Source: Mycobacterium cookii
GTDB taxonomy: Bacteria; Actinomycetota; Actinomycetes; Mycobacteriales; Mycobacteriaceae
Reading direction: 5' to 3'
NCBI RefSeq assembly: GCF_010727945.1
Contig: NZ_AP022569.1
Location: 1,488,001-1,552,000 of the forward strand
Length of the DNA: 64,000 nucleotides
Shown piece after piece: positions 35,141 through 46,000 of this stretch. Under the pieces are notes generated by a model. It was not told the origin of the DNA. It searched no databases and worked only from the letters and a program-made list of their open reading frames with translations. Within the stretch, counting starts at the first letter, position 1; each line of letters starts with the position of its first letter. A program made the translations under genes and the position numbers.

Positions 35141-36685
35141 TCACGTCGTGCCGACAGGGCCGCCGGCCCCTGCCAGCAGACCGGACAGCGACCAGGCCAG
35201 CAGCGCGACGGCCGCCACCGCCATCCCCGCCCGGAACCACCGCCACCGCCACAGCAACACCGCCAGCAGTCCTGCGGCGCCGAGGGCCACCGCGCCGGGC
35301 AGCCCGGAGGGCACCGGAAGACTCGCGGCGGGAACGCTCGCGGCCCAGTGCGCGATCCGCAACAGCCACCACAGCTCGGGGCCGGTGAACCGGATCAGCA
35401 GCTGGGCCGCCGCGGGCCAGACCGGGCCCAGCGCAGCCGCCGCGGTGCCCAGCACGGTGATCGGTGCCACCAGCGCCGCGACGGCGAGGTTGGCCGCGGC
35501 GGCCACCAGACTCAACCGGCCCGAGATCGCGGCGATCAGCGGCGCCGTCACCAACTGCGCGGCGCACGCCACACAGACGGCGTCGGCCAGCCACTTGGGC
35601 CACCCCGCGTCCACCAGACGGCGCGACCACGCCGGCGCGATGACCACCAATGCGGCGGTCGCCACCACCGACAGCGCCAGACCCACATCGACGGCCAACT
35701 GCGGCGCGACCACCATCAACACCAGCACGGTCGCCGACAGCGCCGGGATCGCCTGTCTGCGCCGCGCCGACAACATGCTGAACAACGCGATCGCGCCCAT
35801 CACCGCGGCGCGCAGCACGCTGGCGGTGGGCTGCACGACGATGACGAACAACAGCAGGGCGAGCCCGGCCAGCCCGACCGCGGCCCGAGGGCCGAGCAGC
35901 CGCGACGAGAACAGCACCGCACCGCACACGATCGTGACGTTGGCACCGGATACCGCGGTGAGATGCGTCAGCCCAGCCGTGCGGAATTCCTGGGCGGTGA
36001 TCGGGCTGACCGTCGACATGTCGCCGAGGACCAGTGCCGGCAGCATCGCCGCCTGATCGGCAGGCAGCACGTGACGAGCCGAGGCGGCGAAGCCTGCCCG
36101 AACCCCGGACGCGGCGCGGTTCACCGGGCCGGCTCGGCCCGTCGTCGGTGTGCCGATCGCGGTCACGACGGCCACCGTCAGGTCACGGCGGGTGGGCCGG
36201 GTGACCCTGGCCCGGAACCGCAGCGGCTGGCCGACCATGACGGCATCGAAGTCGCGGGCCGGTGCGAAAACCACGACGCGGCCCGACATCTCGTTGTGCC
36301 CCAGCCCTCGCAGGGAACCCCGGAACATCACGTGGCCGCGGCCAACCGGTGCCGCGCTCTGGCTGGGCGTGACGGCCACCTCCACAGCTGAGCCGAAGGC
36401 CGCGGTGACGGGATGGCGGGCAACCGCGTTGGCGCGCAATGCGATCGCAAATCCGAAGCCCGCGCCGACGACACCGGTGGCGGTCAGGCCGATGCCGATG
36501 GCCCGCAATCGTGGCCTGCCAGACCCAGCGCGCCACAGCAGTACACCGCACGCGCCCGCCGCAGCGCAAAGCCACCCGACGACGTTGCCGATCGGCCACA
36601 AGATCCCCGCCGCGGTCACCACCCAACTGGTCGCCGCGGCCGGGACCAGACGGGCATCCAGCCGCTCGGCCACGGCCGTGTGCAT
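35141..36685 (-). CDS. comEC: ComEC/Rec2-type competence membrane protein
   Basis: 514 aa polytopic protein with about ten hydrophobic helices. The ComEC core is clear in the middle (AQEFRTAGLTHLTAVSGANVTIVCGAV, where the HLTAVSGAN motif is diagnostic, followed by LRAAVMGAIALFSM). The N-terminal part holds the OB-like domain (SAVEVAVTPSQSAAP...GRVVVFAP). The C-terminal metallo-beta-lactamase domain found in full-length ComEC is absent, as in other mycobacteria. The role would be DNA passage through the membrane. It starts 5 bp after the comEA stop. Confidence 0.93.
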   Translation of the reverse strand: MHTAVAERLDARLVPAAATSWVVTAAGILWPIGNVVGWLCAAAGACGVLLWRAGSGRPRLRAIGIGLTATGVVGAGFGFAIALRANAVARHPVTAAFGSAVEVAVTPSQSAAPVGRGHVMFRGSLRGLGHNEMSGRVVVFAPARDFDAVMVGQPLRFRARVTRPTRRDLTVAVVTAIGTPTTGRAGPVNRAASGVRAGFAASARHVLPADQAAMLPALVLGDMSTVSPITAQEFRTAGLTHLTAVSGANVTIVCGAVLFSSRLLGPRAAVGLAGLALLLFVIVVQPTASVLRAAVMGAIALFSMLSARRRQAIPALSATVLVLMVVAPQLAVDVGLALSVVATAALVVIAPAWSRRLVDAGWPKWLADAVCVACAAQLVTAPLIAAISGRLSLVAAAANLAVAALVAPITVLGTAAAALGPVWPAAAQLLIRFTGPELWWLLRIAHWAASVPAASLPVPSGLPGAVALGAAGLLAVLLWRWRWFRAGMAVAAVALLAWSLSGLLAGAGGPVGTT

Positions 36686-36690
36686 CAGGC

Positions 36691-37521
36691 TCAGACACGG
36701 ACCAGCGGGCGCAGCTTTTCCAGGCGCCCGGGACCGATGCCGTCGACCTCGCCGAGCTGGTCGACGCTGGTGAACTTGCCGTGAGAATCGCGCCAGGCCA
36801 CGATTGCGGCTGCGGTGACCGGCCCGACCCCGGGCAGCGCGTCCAGCTGCTGCACGGTGGCGGTATTGAGGTTGATCACCTGAGACGGGGCCGTCCTGCC
36901 GGGACGTGACCCGGTGGTCGACGGTCCGGCGGTGGTCGCTCCCGAGCTCGTCGAGCTACCCAGCACGCTGGGCTGCCCGTTGACCGGCGCGATCCCCACC
37001 ACGATCTGCTCGCCGTCGTCGACCTGGCGGGCCATGTTGAGCCCGGCGGTGTCGGCGCCGTTCATCGTTCCGCCCGCCGCCTTCAACGCGTCGGCGATCC
37101 GCGCGCCCGGCGTCAAGGTGACCAGGCCCGGCGTATGCACCAGGCCCACAACACTGACCACGACCGGTTGGTTGGCCCGCGCCGATGGACTCGCATCCGG
37201 GCTGCGGCCGGCCGATGCCGCCATGTCGACCGGCGGGAGCTTCGCCGAGACCACCGGCGCGGGCTGTTCACGCATCAGCGTGAAGATCGTCACCAGCACC
37301 GCGATGGCCGCGACCGCGGCCAAGGCGACAGCGCCCGCCCGCCCCGGATCGGCGCGCACCTTGGCCAGCCACCCGTCGTGCGTCGAGCCGTCCGGAAGCC
37401 AGCGCGGCACCAGCGAATTCGGGTCGGTGTCGTCTTCTCCGTCGTCGTCTGGTTCGGCGGCGGCGTCCGGTTGGGCACCGAGGCGGCGGTGCAGTCGCTC
37501 GGCGGGCAGTTCTGTGCGCAT
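36691..37521 (-). CDS. comEA: ComEA-type DNA-binding protein
   Basis: 276 aa. A cytosolic Asp/Glu-rich N-terminus precedes one transmembrane helix (AGAVALAAVAAIAVLVTIFTL, about 68-88). Then comes an extracellular SLBB-like domain (VVVSVVGLVHTPGLVTLTPGARIADALKAAGG) and a C-terminal helix-hairpin-helix pair (VINLNTATVQQLDALPGVGPVTAAAIVAWR and FTSVDQLGEVDGIGPGRLEKLRPLV) that binds DNA. ATG 37521 was used; the frame is open for a further 60 codons without clear coding character. It is the first gene of comEA-comEC-holA. Confidence 0.93.
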   Translation of the reverse strand: MRTELPAERLHRRLGAQPDAAAEPDDDGEDDTDPNSLVPRWLPDGSTHDGWLAKVRADPGRAGAVALAAVAAIAVLVTIFTLMREQPAPVVSAKLPPVDMAASAGRSPDASPSARANQPVVVSVVGLVHTPGLVTLTPGARIADALKAAGGTMNGADTAGLNMARQVDDGEQIVVGIAPVNGQPSVLGSSTSSGATTAGPSTTGSRPGRTAPSQVINLNTATVQQLDALPGVGPVTAAAIVAWRDSHGKFTSVDQLGEVDGIGPGRLEKLRPLVRV

Positions 37522-37684
37522 GCGACGACGGTAAGTACGGCAGCCGTCGTGACGGTGCCGTCGCCGACCCCGATACCGCCGCGCTGTGGACCGACTGTCA
37601 ACTGTGCACAGGCCGCCTGACTGGTTGGTTGGGAAGACGGATAACGTGCATGCAAGACCGTCAGATCCAGCAGAGGAGACTGCC

Positions 37685-38845
37685 ATGCAACTGGCGCTCA
37701 CAAAGGACGAAGCCGCCTTCCGCGACGAGCTGCGCGAGTTTTACACGACGAAGATCCCTGCAGAGATCCGCGAGCGGACCCGTCAGGGCGAAGGAATCAA
37801 CCACGAGGACATCGCCACCAGCCACAAGATCCTCAACGAGCACGGGCTCGCGGTGCCCAGCTGGCCCGTCGAGTGGGGCGGCAAAGACTGGACGCCGGCT
37901 CAGCACCAGATCTGGCTGGACGAGATGCAGCTCGCCTGTGTACCCGAGCCGCTGAACTTCAACGCCAAGATGGTCGGCCCGGTCATCGCCGAGTTCGGCT
38001 CGCAGGAAACCAAGCAGCGCTTCCTGCCGCCGACGGCGAACCTGGACATCTGGTGGTGCCAGGGATTCTCCGAGCCGGAGGCCGGCTCGGACCTGGCGTC
38101 GCTGCGCACCACCGCCCTGCGTGACGGCGACAGCTACGTCGTCAACGGGCAGAAGACATGGACGACGCTGGGCCAGTACGCCGACTGGATTTTCTGCCTG
38201 GTGCGCACCGACCCGCAGGCGCCGAAGAAGCAGGCCGGTATCTCGTTCCTGCTCATCGATTTGGACACGCCCGGTATCACGATGCGCCCGATCAAACTGA
38301 TCGACGGCAGCGTCGAGGTCAACGAAGTGTTCTTCGAGGATGTCCGAGTACCCGCCGATCAGCTTGTCGGAGAAGAGAATCAGGGTTGGTCGTACGCGAA
38401 ATTCCTGCTGGGTAACGAGCGGACGGGCATCGCGGGCGTCGGGCGCACCAAAGTGCGACTGGCCGACGTCAAGGAACGCGCCACCGAGACCGGACTGCTC
38501 AAGGATCCGCTGTTCGCCGCCCGGCTCGCCGAAGCCGAAAACGAGCTGCTGGCACTGGAACTCACCCAGATGCGGGTCGCGTCCGGCTCGGCCGACGGCA
38601 AGCCGAACCCGGCGTCGTCGGTGCTCAAACTGCGCGGCAGCCAGCTACAGCAGATCGCCACGGAGTTGCTCGTCGAGGTCGCGGGTCCGGACGCGCTGCC
38701 CTTCGACGCCGGCAGCGACATCGCCTCGCCGGAGTGGGCGCAGGGCAGCGCGCCGCACTACCTGAACTACCGCAAGACGTCGATCTACGGCGGCAGCAAC
38801 GAAGTACAGCGCACCATCATCGCGTCGACCATTCTCGGCTTGTAA
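37685..38845 (+). CDS. Acyl-CoA dehydrogenase (FadE), first of a pair
   Basis: 386 aa FAD enzyme that desaturates acyl-CoA at the alpha-beta bond. Family features: WPVEWGGKDW, WWCQGFSEPEAGSDLASLRT, VNGQKTWTT and the C-terminal YGGSNEVQRTIIAS. At the position where many family members have the catalytic Glu (YEG-T) this protein has YGG, a pattern common in mycobacterial acyl-CoA dehydrogenases that work as mixed alpha2beta2 pairs and use another Glu. ATG 37685 has GAGGAGA as SD. The next fadE starts 12 bp later, so the two probably form one heteromeric enzyme. The substrate is unknown. Confidence 0.9.
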   Translation: MQLALTKDEAAFRDELREFYTTKIPAEIRERTRQGEGINHEDIATSHKILNEHGLAVPSWPVEWGGKDWTPAQHQIWLDEMQLACVPEPLNFNAKMVGPVIAEFGSQETKQRFLPPTANLDIWWCQGFSEPEAGSDLASLRTTALRDGDSYVVNGQKTWTTLGQYADWIFCLVRTDPQAPKKQAGISFLLIDLDTPGITMRPIKLIDGSVEVNEVFFEDVRVPADQLVGEENQGWSYAKFLLGNERTGIAGVGRTKVRLADVKERATETGLLKDPLFAARLAEAENELLALELTQMRVASGSADGKPNPASSVLKLRGSQLQQIATELLVEVAGPDALPFDAGSDIASPEWAQGSAPHYLNYRKTSIYGGSNEVQRTIIASTILGL

Positions 38846-38857
38846 GGGAGTTAAGCC

Positions 38858-39967
38858 ATGGACTTTCAGTTGAGCGACGAACAGGTTCTGTTGCGCGACA
38901 CCACGAAAGAGTTGCTGTCCCGCAGCTACGACGCGGAGAGCCGCAACAAGGTCATCGCCTCCGAGTTGGGCTGGAGCAAAGAGGTGTGGACCCAGCTCGC
39001 CGAAACCGGCATCCTCGGGCTGGGATTCGACCCCGAAGAGGCCGGCCAGCTCGAGGTGACGGTCGTACTCACCGAAGTCGGGCGGCGGCTGGCACCCGAG
39101 CCCGTCGTGCATGCCGCGCTGGGACCCGGCGCGATCATCGCCGAGGTCGGCAGCAACGCGCAGAAAGAACTGCTCGGCGAGGTCGCCGAAGGTCAGCGGT
39201 TGTTAGCCTTCGCGCACCTGGAACCCGGCGCCCGCGGTGTGCTCACCGACGAGGTCTCGACAACTGCTGCCCAGCAAGGTGATTCGTGGGTGATCAGCGG
39301 TCGCAAGAACCCGGTGCTGGCCGGCGACTCAGCCGACACGCTGGTGGTCAGTGCGAAGCTGCCGGACGGCGGAGTCGGGTTGTTCCTCGTCGACGGCGAG
39401 GACATCACCCGCCACCCGTACCGCACGTTCGACGGCCAACGCGGCGCGCAGATCGATCTCGACAAGGCCGCCGGCGAGCCGCTGGGCACCGGCGGGGACG
39501 CCTCGGCGGCGCTCCGCAACGGCGTGGTCCGGATCCAGTCCGCGCTGTGCGCCGAGGCCGTCGGCGCGATGGAAGAGGCGCTGCGGCTGACGACCGATTA
39601 CCTCAAGCAGCGCAAGCAGTTCGGCGTCACGCTCAACACCTTCCAGACGCTGACGCAACGCTCCGCCGACATGTACGTCTCGTTGGAACTGGCGCGCAGC
39701 ATGAACCTCTACGCGGCGCTGTCGATCGCTGATGGCAATTTCGATCCCGTCATCGCTGCCCGCGCCAAGCTGCAGATCGGACGGTCGGGCCGGCACATCA
39801 GCCAAGAGGCGATCCAGTTGCACGGCGGCATCGGTATGACCGCGGAATACCCGGTGGGCCACTACGCGGCCCGGTTGACCGGAATCGACCACACCTTCGG
39901 GTCGTCACAGGACCAGTTGCACGTGCTGATCGACCAGGTCGGCGACTACGACGTCGTGACGCTGTAG
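38858..39967 (+). CDS. Acyl-CoA dehydrogenase (FadE), second of a pair
   Basis: 369 aa. It begins MDFQLSDEQVLLRDTTKELL, has the shorter, divergent middle domain typical of the second subunit in paired FadE proteins, and ends GGIGMTAEYPVGHYAARLTGIDHTFGSSQDQL. The YLKQRKQFG segment is the conserved FAD/dimer helix. Likely co-translated with the first fadE (12 bp gap, SD AAGGGAG). Convergent with the pks gene, so a part in making or breaking the fatty acyl starter is possible, though paired FadE proteins are also common in steroid degradation. Confidence 0.9.
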   Translation: MDFQLSDEQVLLRDTTKELLSRSYDAESRNKVIASELGWSKEVWTQLAETGILGLGFDPEEAGQLEVTVVLTEVGRRLAPEPVVHAALGPGAIIAEVGSNAQKELLGEVAEGQRLLAFAHLEPGARGVLTDEVSTTAAQQGDSWVISGRKNPVLAGDSADTLVVSAKLPDGGVGLFLVDGEDITRHPYRTFDGQRGAQIDLDKAAGEPLGTGGDASAALRNGVVRIQSALCAEAVGAMEEALRLTTDYLKQRKQFGVTLNTFQTLTQRSADMYVSLELARSMNLYAALSIADGNFDPVIAARAKLQIGRSGRHISQEAIQLHGGIGMTAEYPVGHYAARLTGIDHTFGSSQDQLHVLIDQVGDYDVVTL

Positions 39968-40011
39968 CGGTGCCCGGTGCGGGTTCAGCACTGAACCCGC
40001 ACCACCATCAG

Positions 40012-43000
40012 CTAATTCGGCTCGCCCGCTCCTGATTCCGCGTCACCCGACTCCGACACAGCCGGAACCGCAACTGGTTCCGCGTCGCCGCGCGCCTCGC
40101 CGTTGGCCGATGTCGCACCGTTGGTCGATGCCTCACCGTTGGTTGATGCCTCCGGTGCCGGAGCCTCGCCATCGGCGTCGGGCAGCTGGGCCGCCAGATA
40201 CTCGCCCAGCCCACCGATCGTCGGGTAGTCGAAGACCGCCGTCGCATTGATGGTGAACTTGCCGCCGAACTGGCTGTGCAGCCGGTTCCGGAGTTCGACC
40301 GCCATCAGCGAATCCGTTCCGAGGTCGAGGAACCGGCTGGTCGCCGCGGGCGGCTGCGCAAGCCGCAGGAAGCCCTGCACTTCGCGCTGCAGGAATTCGG
40401 TGATGAACCCGGCTCGTTGCGACACCGGTATCTCCTGCAGCTGCTTGAGCAACTCGCTGTCACCGACAACCTCACCGGCTGCGCTGGGCAGCACCACGTC
40501 GAGGATCGGTGGACGCGAACTGCCCAACACCTTGGCTGCCCGCTGCCAGTTGGCCTTCAGGATGGTCGCCTGGCCGGTGCCGTTGGCGATCACCTCGGAC
40601 AGTGCGCTGAGTGCGGCCGACGGCTCCAGCGGGACCAGGCCTTGCGCACTGATGTTGGCTGTCGCGGCCTCCGACGAGGCCATGCCGCCCTGTCCCCACG
40701 GACCGAAGTTGACCCCGGTGACCGGCAGGCCCTGCGCCTTTCGCTGCCCGACCAATCCGTCCAGTAGTGCATTGGCGGTCGAGTAGTTGGCCTGACCCGG
40801 TGATCCGAACAAGCTGGACACCGACGAGGACAGGATGAAGAAGTCCAGGTCGTCGTCCTTCGTCAGCCGGTCCAAGTACAGGGCACCGAAAGCCTTGGAC
40901 GCCAACGTCGTCTGGAAACGCTCCAGCGTCTGCTGACCCAGCAGCGCGTCATCGAGCACACCGGCCAGATGAACCACACCTGCCAGCGGCCGCAACTCCG
41001 CGCGGATCTCCTCCAGCACCTTCACGACGTCGGCCTCGTTGCTGACGTCAGCCGAACGGACGTGGATGCGGCAGCGGTAGCGCTCGACGATCTCGTCGAT
41101 CGCCTGCTGGGCGTCCTCGTCCGGCGCACGCCGGCTGGTCAACACGATGTCGCCGGCGCCGAGCTGGGCCAGATACGACGCCGTGTGCAGACCGATCGCA
41201 CCCAGACCACCGGTGATCAGGTAGCTGCGATCGGCGCGCGGCTGCAACGGGTTCGGGATCTGGCACACGATCTTGCCGATGTGCCGCGCCGTCTGCATCC
41301 GCCGGAACGCGGCCCGGGCCTCGGTCAGCGGGTAGACCTCGGCGGGCAGTGGCGTCCACTCCCCATTGGCCAACCCGTCCGACACCTCGGTGAGCAAGTC
41401 GCGAATGCGATCGGGCTCGGTGAACATCACCGTGTCCAATGCGACGATCTCGTAGGCGATGTCGGGTCGAGCCTCGGCCATCTGCTCCGGGCTCCAGATG
41501 TCGCGCTTGGCAATCTCGGCGAAACGGCCGTTCTGGGCGGTGGCCCGCAAGGTCGCCTCGATGAACCCTTCGTTGGTCAGGCTGTTCAGCACCACGTCGA
41601 CACCGGCGCCGTCGGTGTCGGCCAGGATCTGGTCGGCGAAATCGGTTGTGCGCGAGTCGTACACATACTGCACACCCAGCTTGCGCACCGTGTCGCGCTT
41701 GTACTTGCTGGCCGTCGCGAAGACGACCGCACCGTGCTGCTGCGCCATCTGGATCGCCGCCAGACCCACACCACCACTGGCCGCGTGTATCAGCACCTTG
41801 TCGCCGGGCTTGAGCTGTGCCCAGTCGAAGGCGAGCCTGGTCGTGAGCGCGGCCGCGGGAATCGTTGCCGCTTCGACCGCGCTGACACCGTCGGGAATGG
41901 GCGCCAGGAACTGGGCCGGCACGTTGAAGCGGCTGGCGAAGGCACCCTGCATGGAGCCGTAGACCCGCTGGCCGATCTCGAGTCCGGTGACGCCCTCACC
42001 CAATTGCGTGACGGTACCGGCGAAGTCACCACCGATCGGGCCGGGATCACCCGGGTAGAGGCCTAACACGTTGAGCACGTCGCGGAAGTTCAGGCCGGCG
42101 GCCTCAACCCGCACCTGCACGTAGCCCGCGTCCGGCGGCGGCACCTCTTTCTCGGTGATCCGCAGGTTGTCGATGGCACCACGCTCGGTCGGCAACAGAG
42201 CGTAGTCGGCCGACCGCGGCACCGTCAGGTGACCACTGCGCGCCCATGGCAGCAACCGCGATGCGAGGAACTTCCCTTGTCGCAGTGCAAGTTCGGGCTC
42301 GACGACCGGCGAGCCCAGCTGGCCGGCCAGCAATTGCGCGGCCTCCTCTGGCTCGTCGAAGTCGATCAGCCTGACCCGCAGCGCCGGCTCCTCGTTGATG
42401 ATGGTGCGCCCGAGGCCCCACAGTGCTGCCTGAATTGGGTCGACCGGTTCGCTGGACTCGGTGGCAACCGCCTTCTCGGTGACGATCCACAGTCCGCCAG
42501 GCAGTTTCACCTCGCCGCCCTGCAGTGTGTGCACGGCGCCGAGCAGACCGGTGATCTCGGCCTCCAGCCGGGCGGCAGCGTCCGCGGTCGACTCTTGTGC
42601 ACCGGGGCCGGCGCCGCGCCAGACGATGCCCGAGATCGGCATGCCCTTCTCGTGAGCCTGCGACAAAATCTGGCCCAGCAGCTCGGGATCGGTGATCCGG
42701 TCAAATGAGATGCAACCCGGCACCTGGGCGGCAAGCTCACCGAACCCGGCGATCAGCCATGTGCCACTGGCACTTTCAGCGTCGTTGCCCGACGGTGGCA
42801 CCTCTTGCCAACCGACGGTGTACAGCAGCCGGGTGGTATCGCCGCCGAGCCCGCGCAGCAACGCTTCCCGGGGAGCGCGCTTGACGGTGAACTCGCGAAT
42901 CCCGCCCAGCAGGCGGCCGTCCCGATCGACGAAATCGAGGTCAAAGACCTGGGTCTCGCCGTCGAGGGCGGCGTTGTGCCAGCGCGCACGGCAGTAGAAC

Positions 43001-46000
43001 CGTCGCGGCATCTTCTCTTTGAGAAACACCGACCCGTACCGCAGCGGCAGGAACAGATCGCTGACGCCCTGTTCGGCGGCAAGCAGCGCGGGGAAAGCCG
43101 GGAACGCAACACCGGTGCACAGGTCCATCAGGACCGGGTGCATCGGTTCGGTGCCGAGCTGTTCGGAAAGTTCTTCGCCGACGGTGATATCGCCGATCGC
43201 CTCACCCTCGCCCAGCCACAACGACTTCAGCGAACCCGACCAGTTCGGGCCCCATGCCAGTTCCATGTCGGCAAAGGTCTCGAACAGCTCCTGCGGACGC
43301 ATCCGCTCCATCCGCTCGATCGCCGCGTCGACGGGATCCGCCTCGTCGGGGTCCGGTTCGTCCACCGCACCAGTGACGACGGTGCCGTCGGCGTTCAGCG
43401 ACCACTCGGCGTCACGAACCCCATACGGGCGACTGTGCACCTGGAAGGTGAAGTCGCCGTCGCCCTCGATCGGGTGCAGCGTCAGCTGCACCTCACGAGA
43501 AGCCTTCTCGGGCAGGATGATCGGCTCGTAGAAGAAGACTTCCTTGACCCGCGCCGGCGTACCGACGGCGGCCAGGGCCATCGCCGCATACGTTGCACCC
43601 GGCACCACGACGGTGCCGTAGATGACGTGGTCGGACAGCCACGGCTGCGACTTCACCGAGATGCGACTGGTGTAGACACTGTCGCCGGAGGCGAGATCCT
43701 TGGCGCTACCGAGGATTCCGGATACGGCCGGGCCGTCGACCGTGATCCCCGACGACTTGGGCCAGAACCGGCGACGCTGGAACGGATAGGTGGGCAGTTC
43801 GACCTTGTGCCGCGGCTGATGTTGCAGTGCAGCGAAATTGGGCCGGTGACCACTGACGTAGGCGGTGGCCAGCGCTTCGGCGATCTGACGCCGGTCCGGG
43901 ACGCCCTTGCGCAGCGACACCAGCGCACGCGGCGCGGCCAGGTGTTCGGGCCAGACCTGCACCGCGGCGCCGGTCAGAACCGGTTGCGGGCCGATCTCCA
44001 TCAGCACCGTGCATCCCAGCGCCGCCACGGTGCGCACGCTCTCGGCGAACTGCACCGGCTGACGGGAATGCCGCCGCCAATACTTGGCGTCCAGTGCTGT
44101 TTCGGCGGTGAGCACGGCGCCGGTGCGGTTGCAGACCAGCGGCAACGTCGGCACAGCGAACTGCATCTGCGCCGCGTACGCCTCGAACTCATCGAGCACC
44201 GGGTCAAGCAGTTCCGAGTGGAACGCGTGGCTGGTTTCCAGCCAGGTGCAGCGGATTGCGTCTTCGCTGAATTTGGCGACCACCTGTTCCAGATCCTCGC
44301 CGGGACCCGACAGCACCGTGTTCGTGCCGTTGTAGGCGCCGACGGACACCCGGGCGAATTCATTGGCGACCTGCTCGACCTGCTTGGGGTCGGCGAACAC
44401 GGCGACCATCCGCCCGCCGGCGGGCAGGCTGCCGAACAGCCGGCCACGCTCGGCCATCAGGCGTGCGCCGTCCTCGATGCTTAAGACACCGGCCACGCAT
44501 GCCGCCGCGTACTGGCCCACGCTGTGGCCGAGCACCACATCGGGCTCGATACCCCACGACTGCCACAGCCGGGCCAGGCCCATCTCGACGGCGAACAGCG
44601 CCGGCTGGGCAAACGAGGTGTGCTTCAACGTCTCTCCGGCTTTGCCGCCGGTTTCCCGGTCGGTGGCGAAGATCACCTCGAGCAACGGCTGCGGCAGGAT
44701 GTCGGCGACGGCGTCCGCGCACTGTTTCACCGTCTCAGCGAAAACCGGCTCGGCGTAGAACAATTCGCGTGCCATTCCCGGGTATTGACTGCCTTGGCCG
44801 GTGAACAGCCACGCCGTTGTCGGCCGGTCGGTGCACTCACCGCGCACCACACCGGGTCGCAACCGGCCCTCGGCCAACTCGGCCAGCCCGTCGCCGGCGC
44901 TCTGCACCGAGTCGACGACCAACGCCGCCCGATGCTCGAAGTGCGAACGCCCGATCCCGGCGGTGAGGCACACGTCGGCGATGTCGGCCTCGGGGTGCGC
45001 GGTCAACCACGACCCATAACGCTGGGCCAGCGACACCAGCGCCTCCGGTGAGCGCGCCGACAGCGCCAGCACGTTCACCGACTCCTGGGCAGCGTCGGTC
45101 TCCGGCGGCGCGTCGACGCCGTCGGCCGGCTCCTGCTCGATGACCACCGGTGGCGCCGGCGCCTCTTCGATCAGCACGTGTGCATTGGTGCCGGTGAATC
45201 CGAACGAACTCACGCCGGCGCGTCGCGGCCTGCCGCTGCGCTCCCATGGCGTCGCCTTGTCGACGACCTTGACCGGCAACGAGTCCCACGGAATGTGCGG
45301 GTTCGGACTGTCGAAGTGCAGGCTCTGCGGCAGCACCTCGTGCTGCAGCGACAACACGACCTTGATCAGGCCCGCGGCTCCCGATGCCGACTCGAGGTGG
45401 CCGATGTTGGTCTTGACCGATCCCATCAGCAACGGCCGGTCCGCGTCGCGGCCTGCGCCGTAGACGGCGCCGGCGGCCTGGGCTTCGATCGGGTCACCCA
45501 GCGGGGTGCCGGTGCCGTGCGCCTCGAGGTAGTCGACGTCGCCACCGACCAGACCGGCGCGAACCAGTGCGGTGTCGATAAGCCGTTGCTGCGCACCACC
45601 ATTGGGTACTGTCAAACCACTGGACGCACCGTCCTGGTTCACTGCGCTGCCCGGGATCACCGCGGCGATCCGGTCACCGTCGCGCTGCGCGTCACTGAGC
45701 CTCTTCAGCACCAGAATTCCGGCGCCTTCGCTACGCACGTAGCCGTCAGCCGAGGCGTCGAACGTCTTGCACTGCCCGACCGGCGACAGCATCCTGGCGC
45801 GGGATGCCGCGACGATCGTGATCGGGCTCAGCAGCACGTTCACCCCGCCGGCCAGGGCCAGATCGCAGTCGCCGGAGTGCAATGCCTGGCAGGCCTGATG
45901 CACCGCCACCAGCGACGAGCTGCACGCGGTGTCGAGCGCGACGGCCGGTCCCTCGAGCCCGAGTGCGAAGGACACCCGTCCGGAGATGGCGTTGAGCGCG

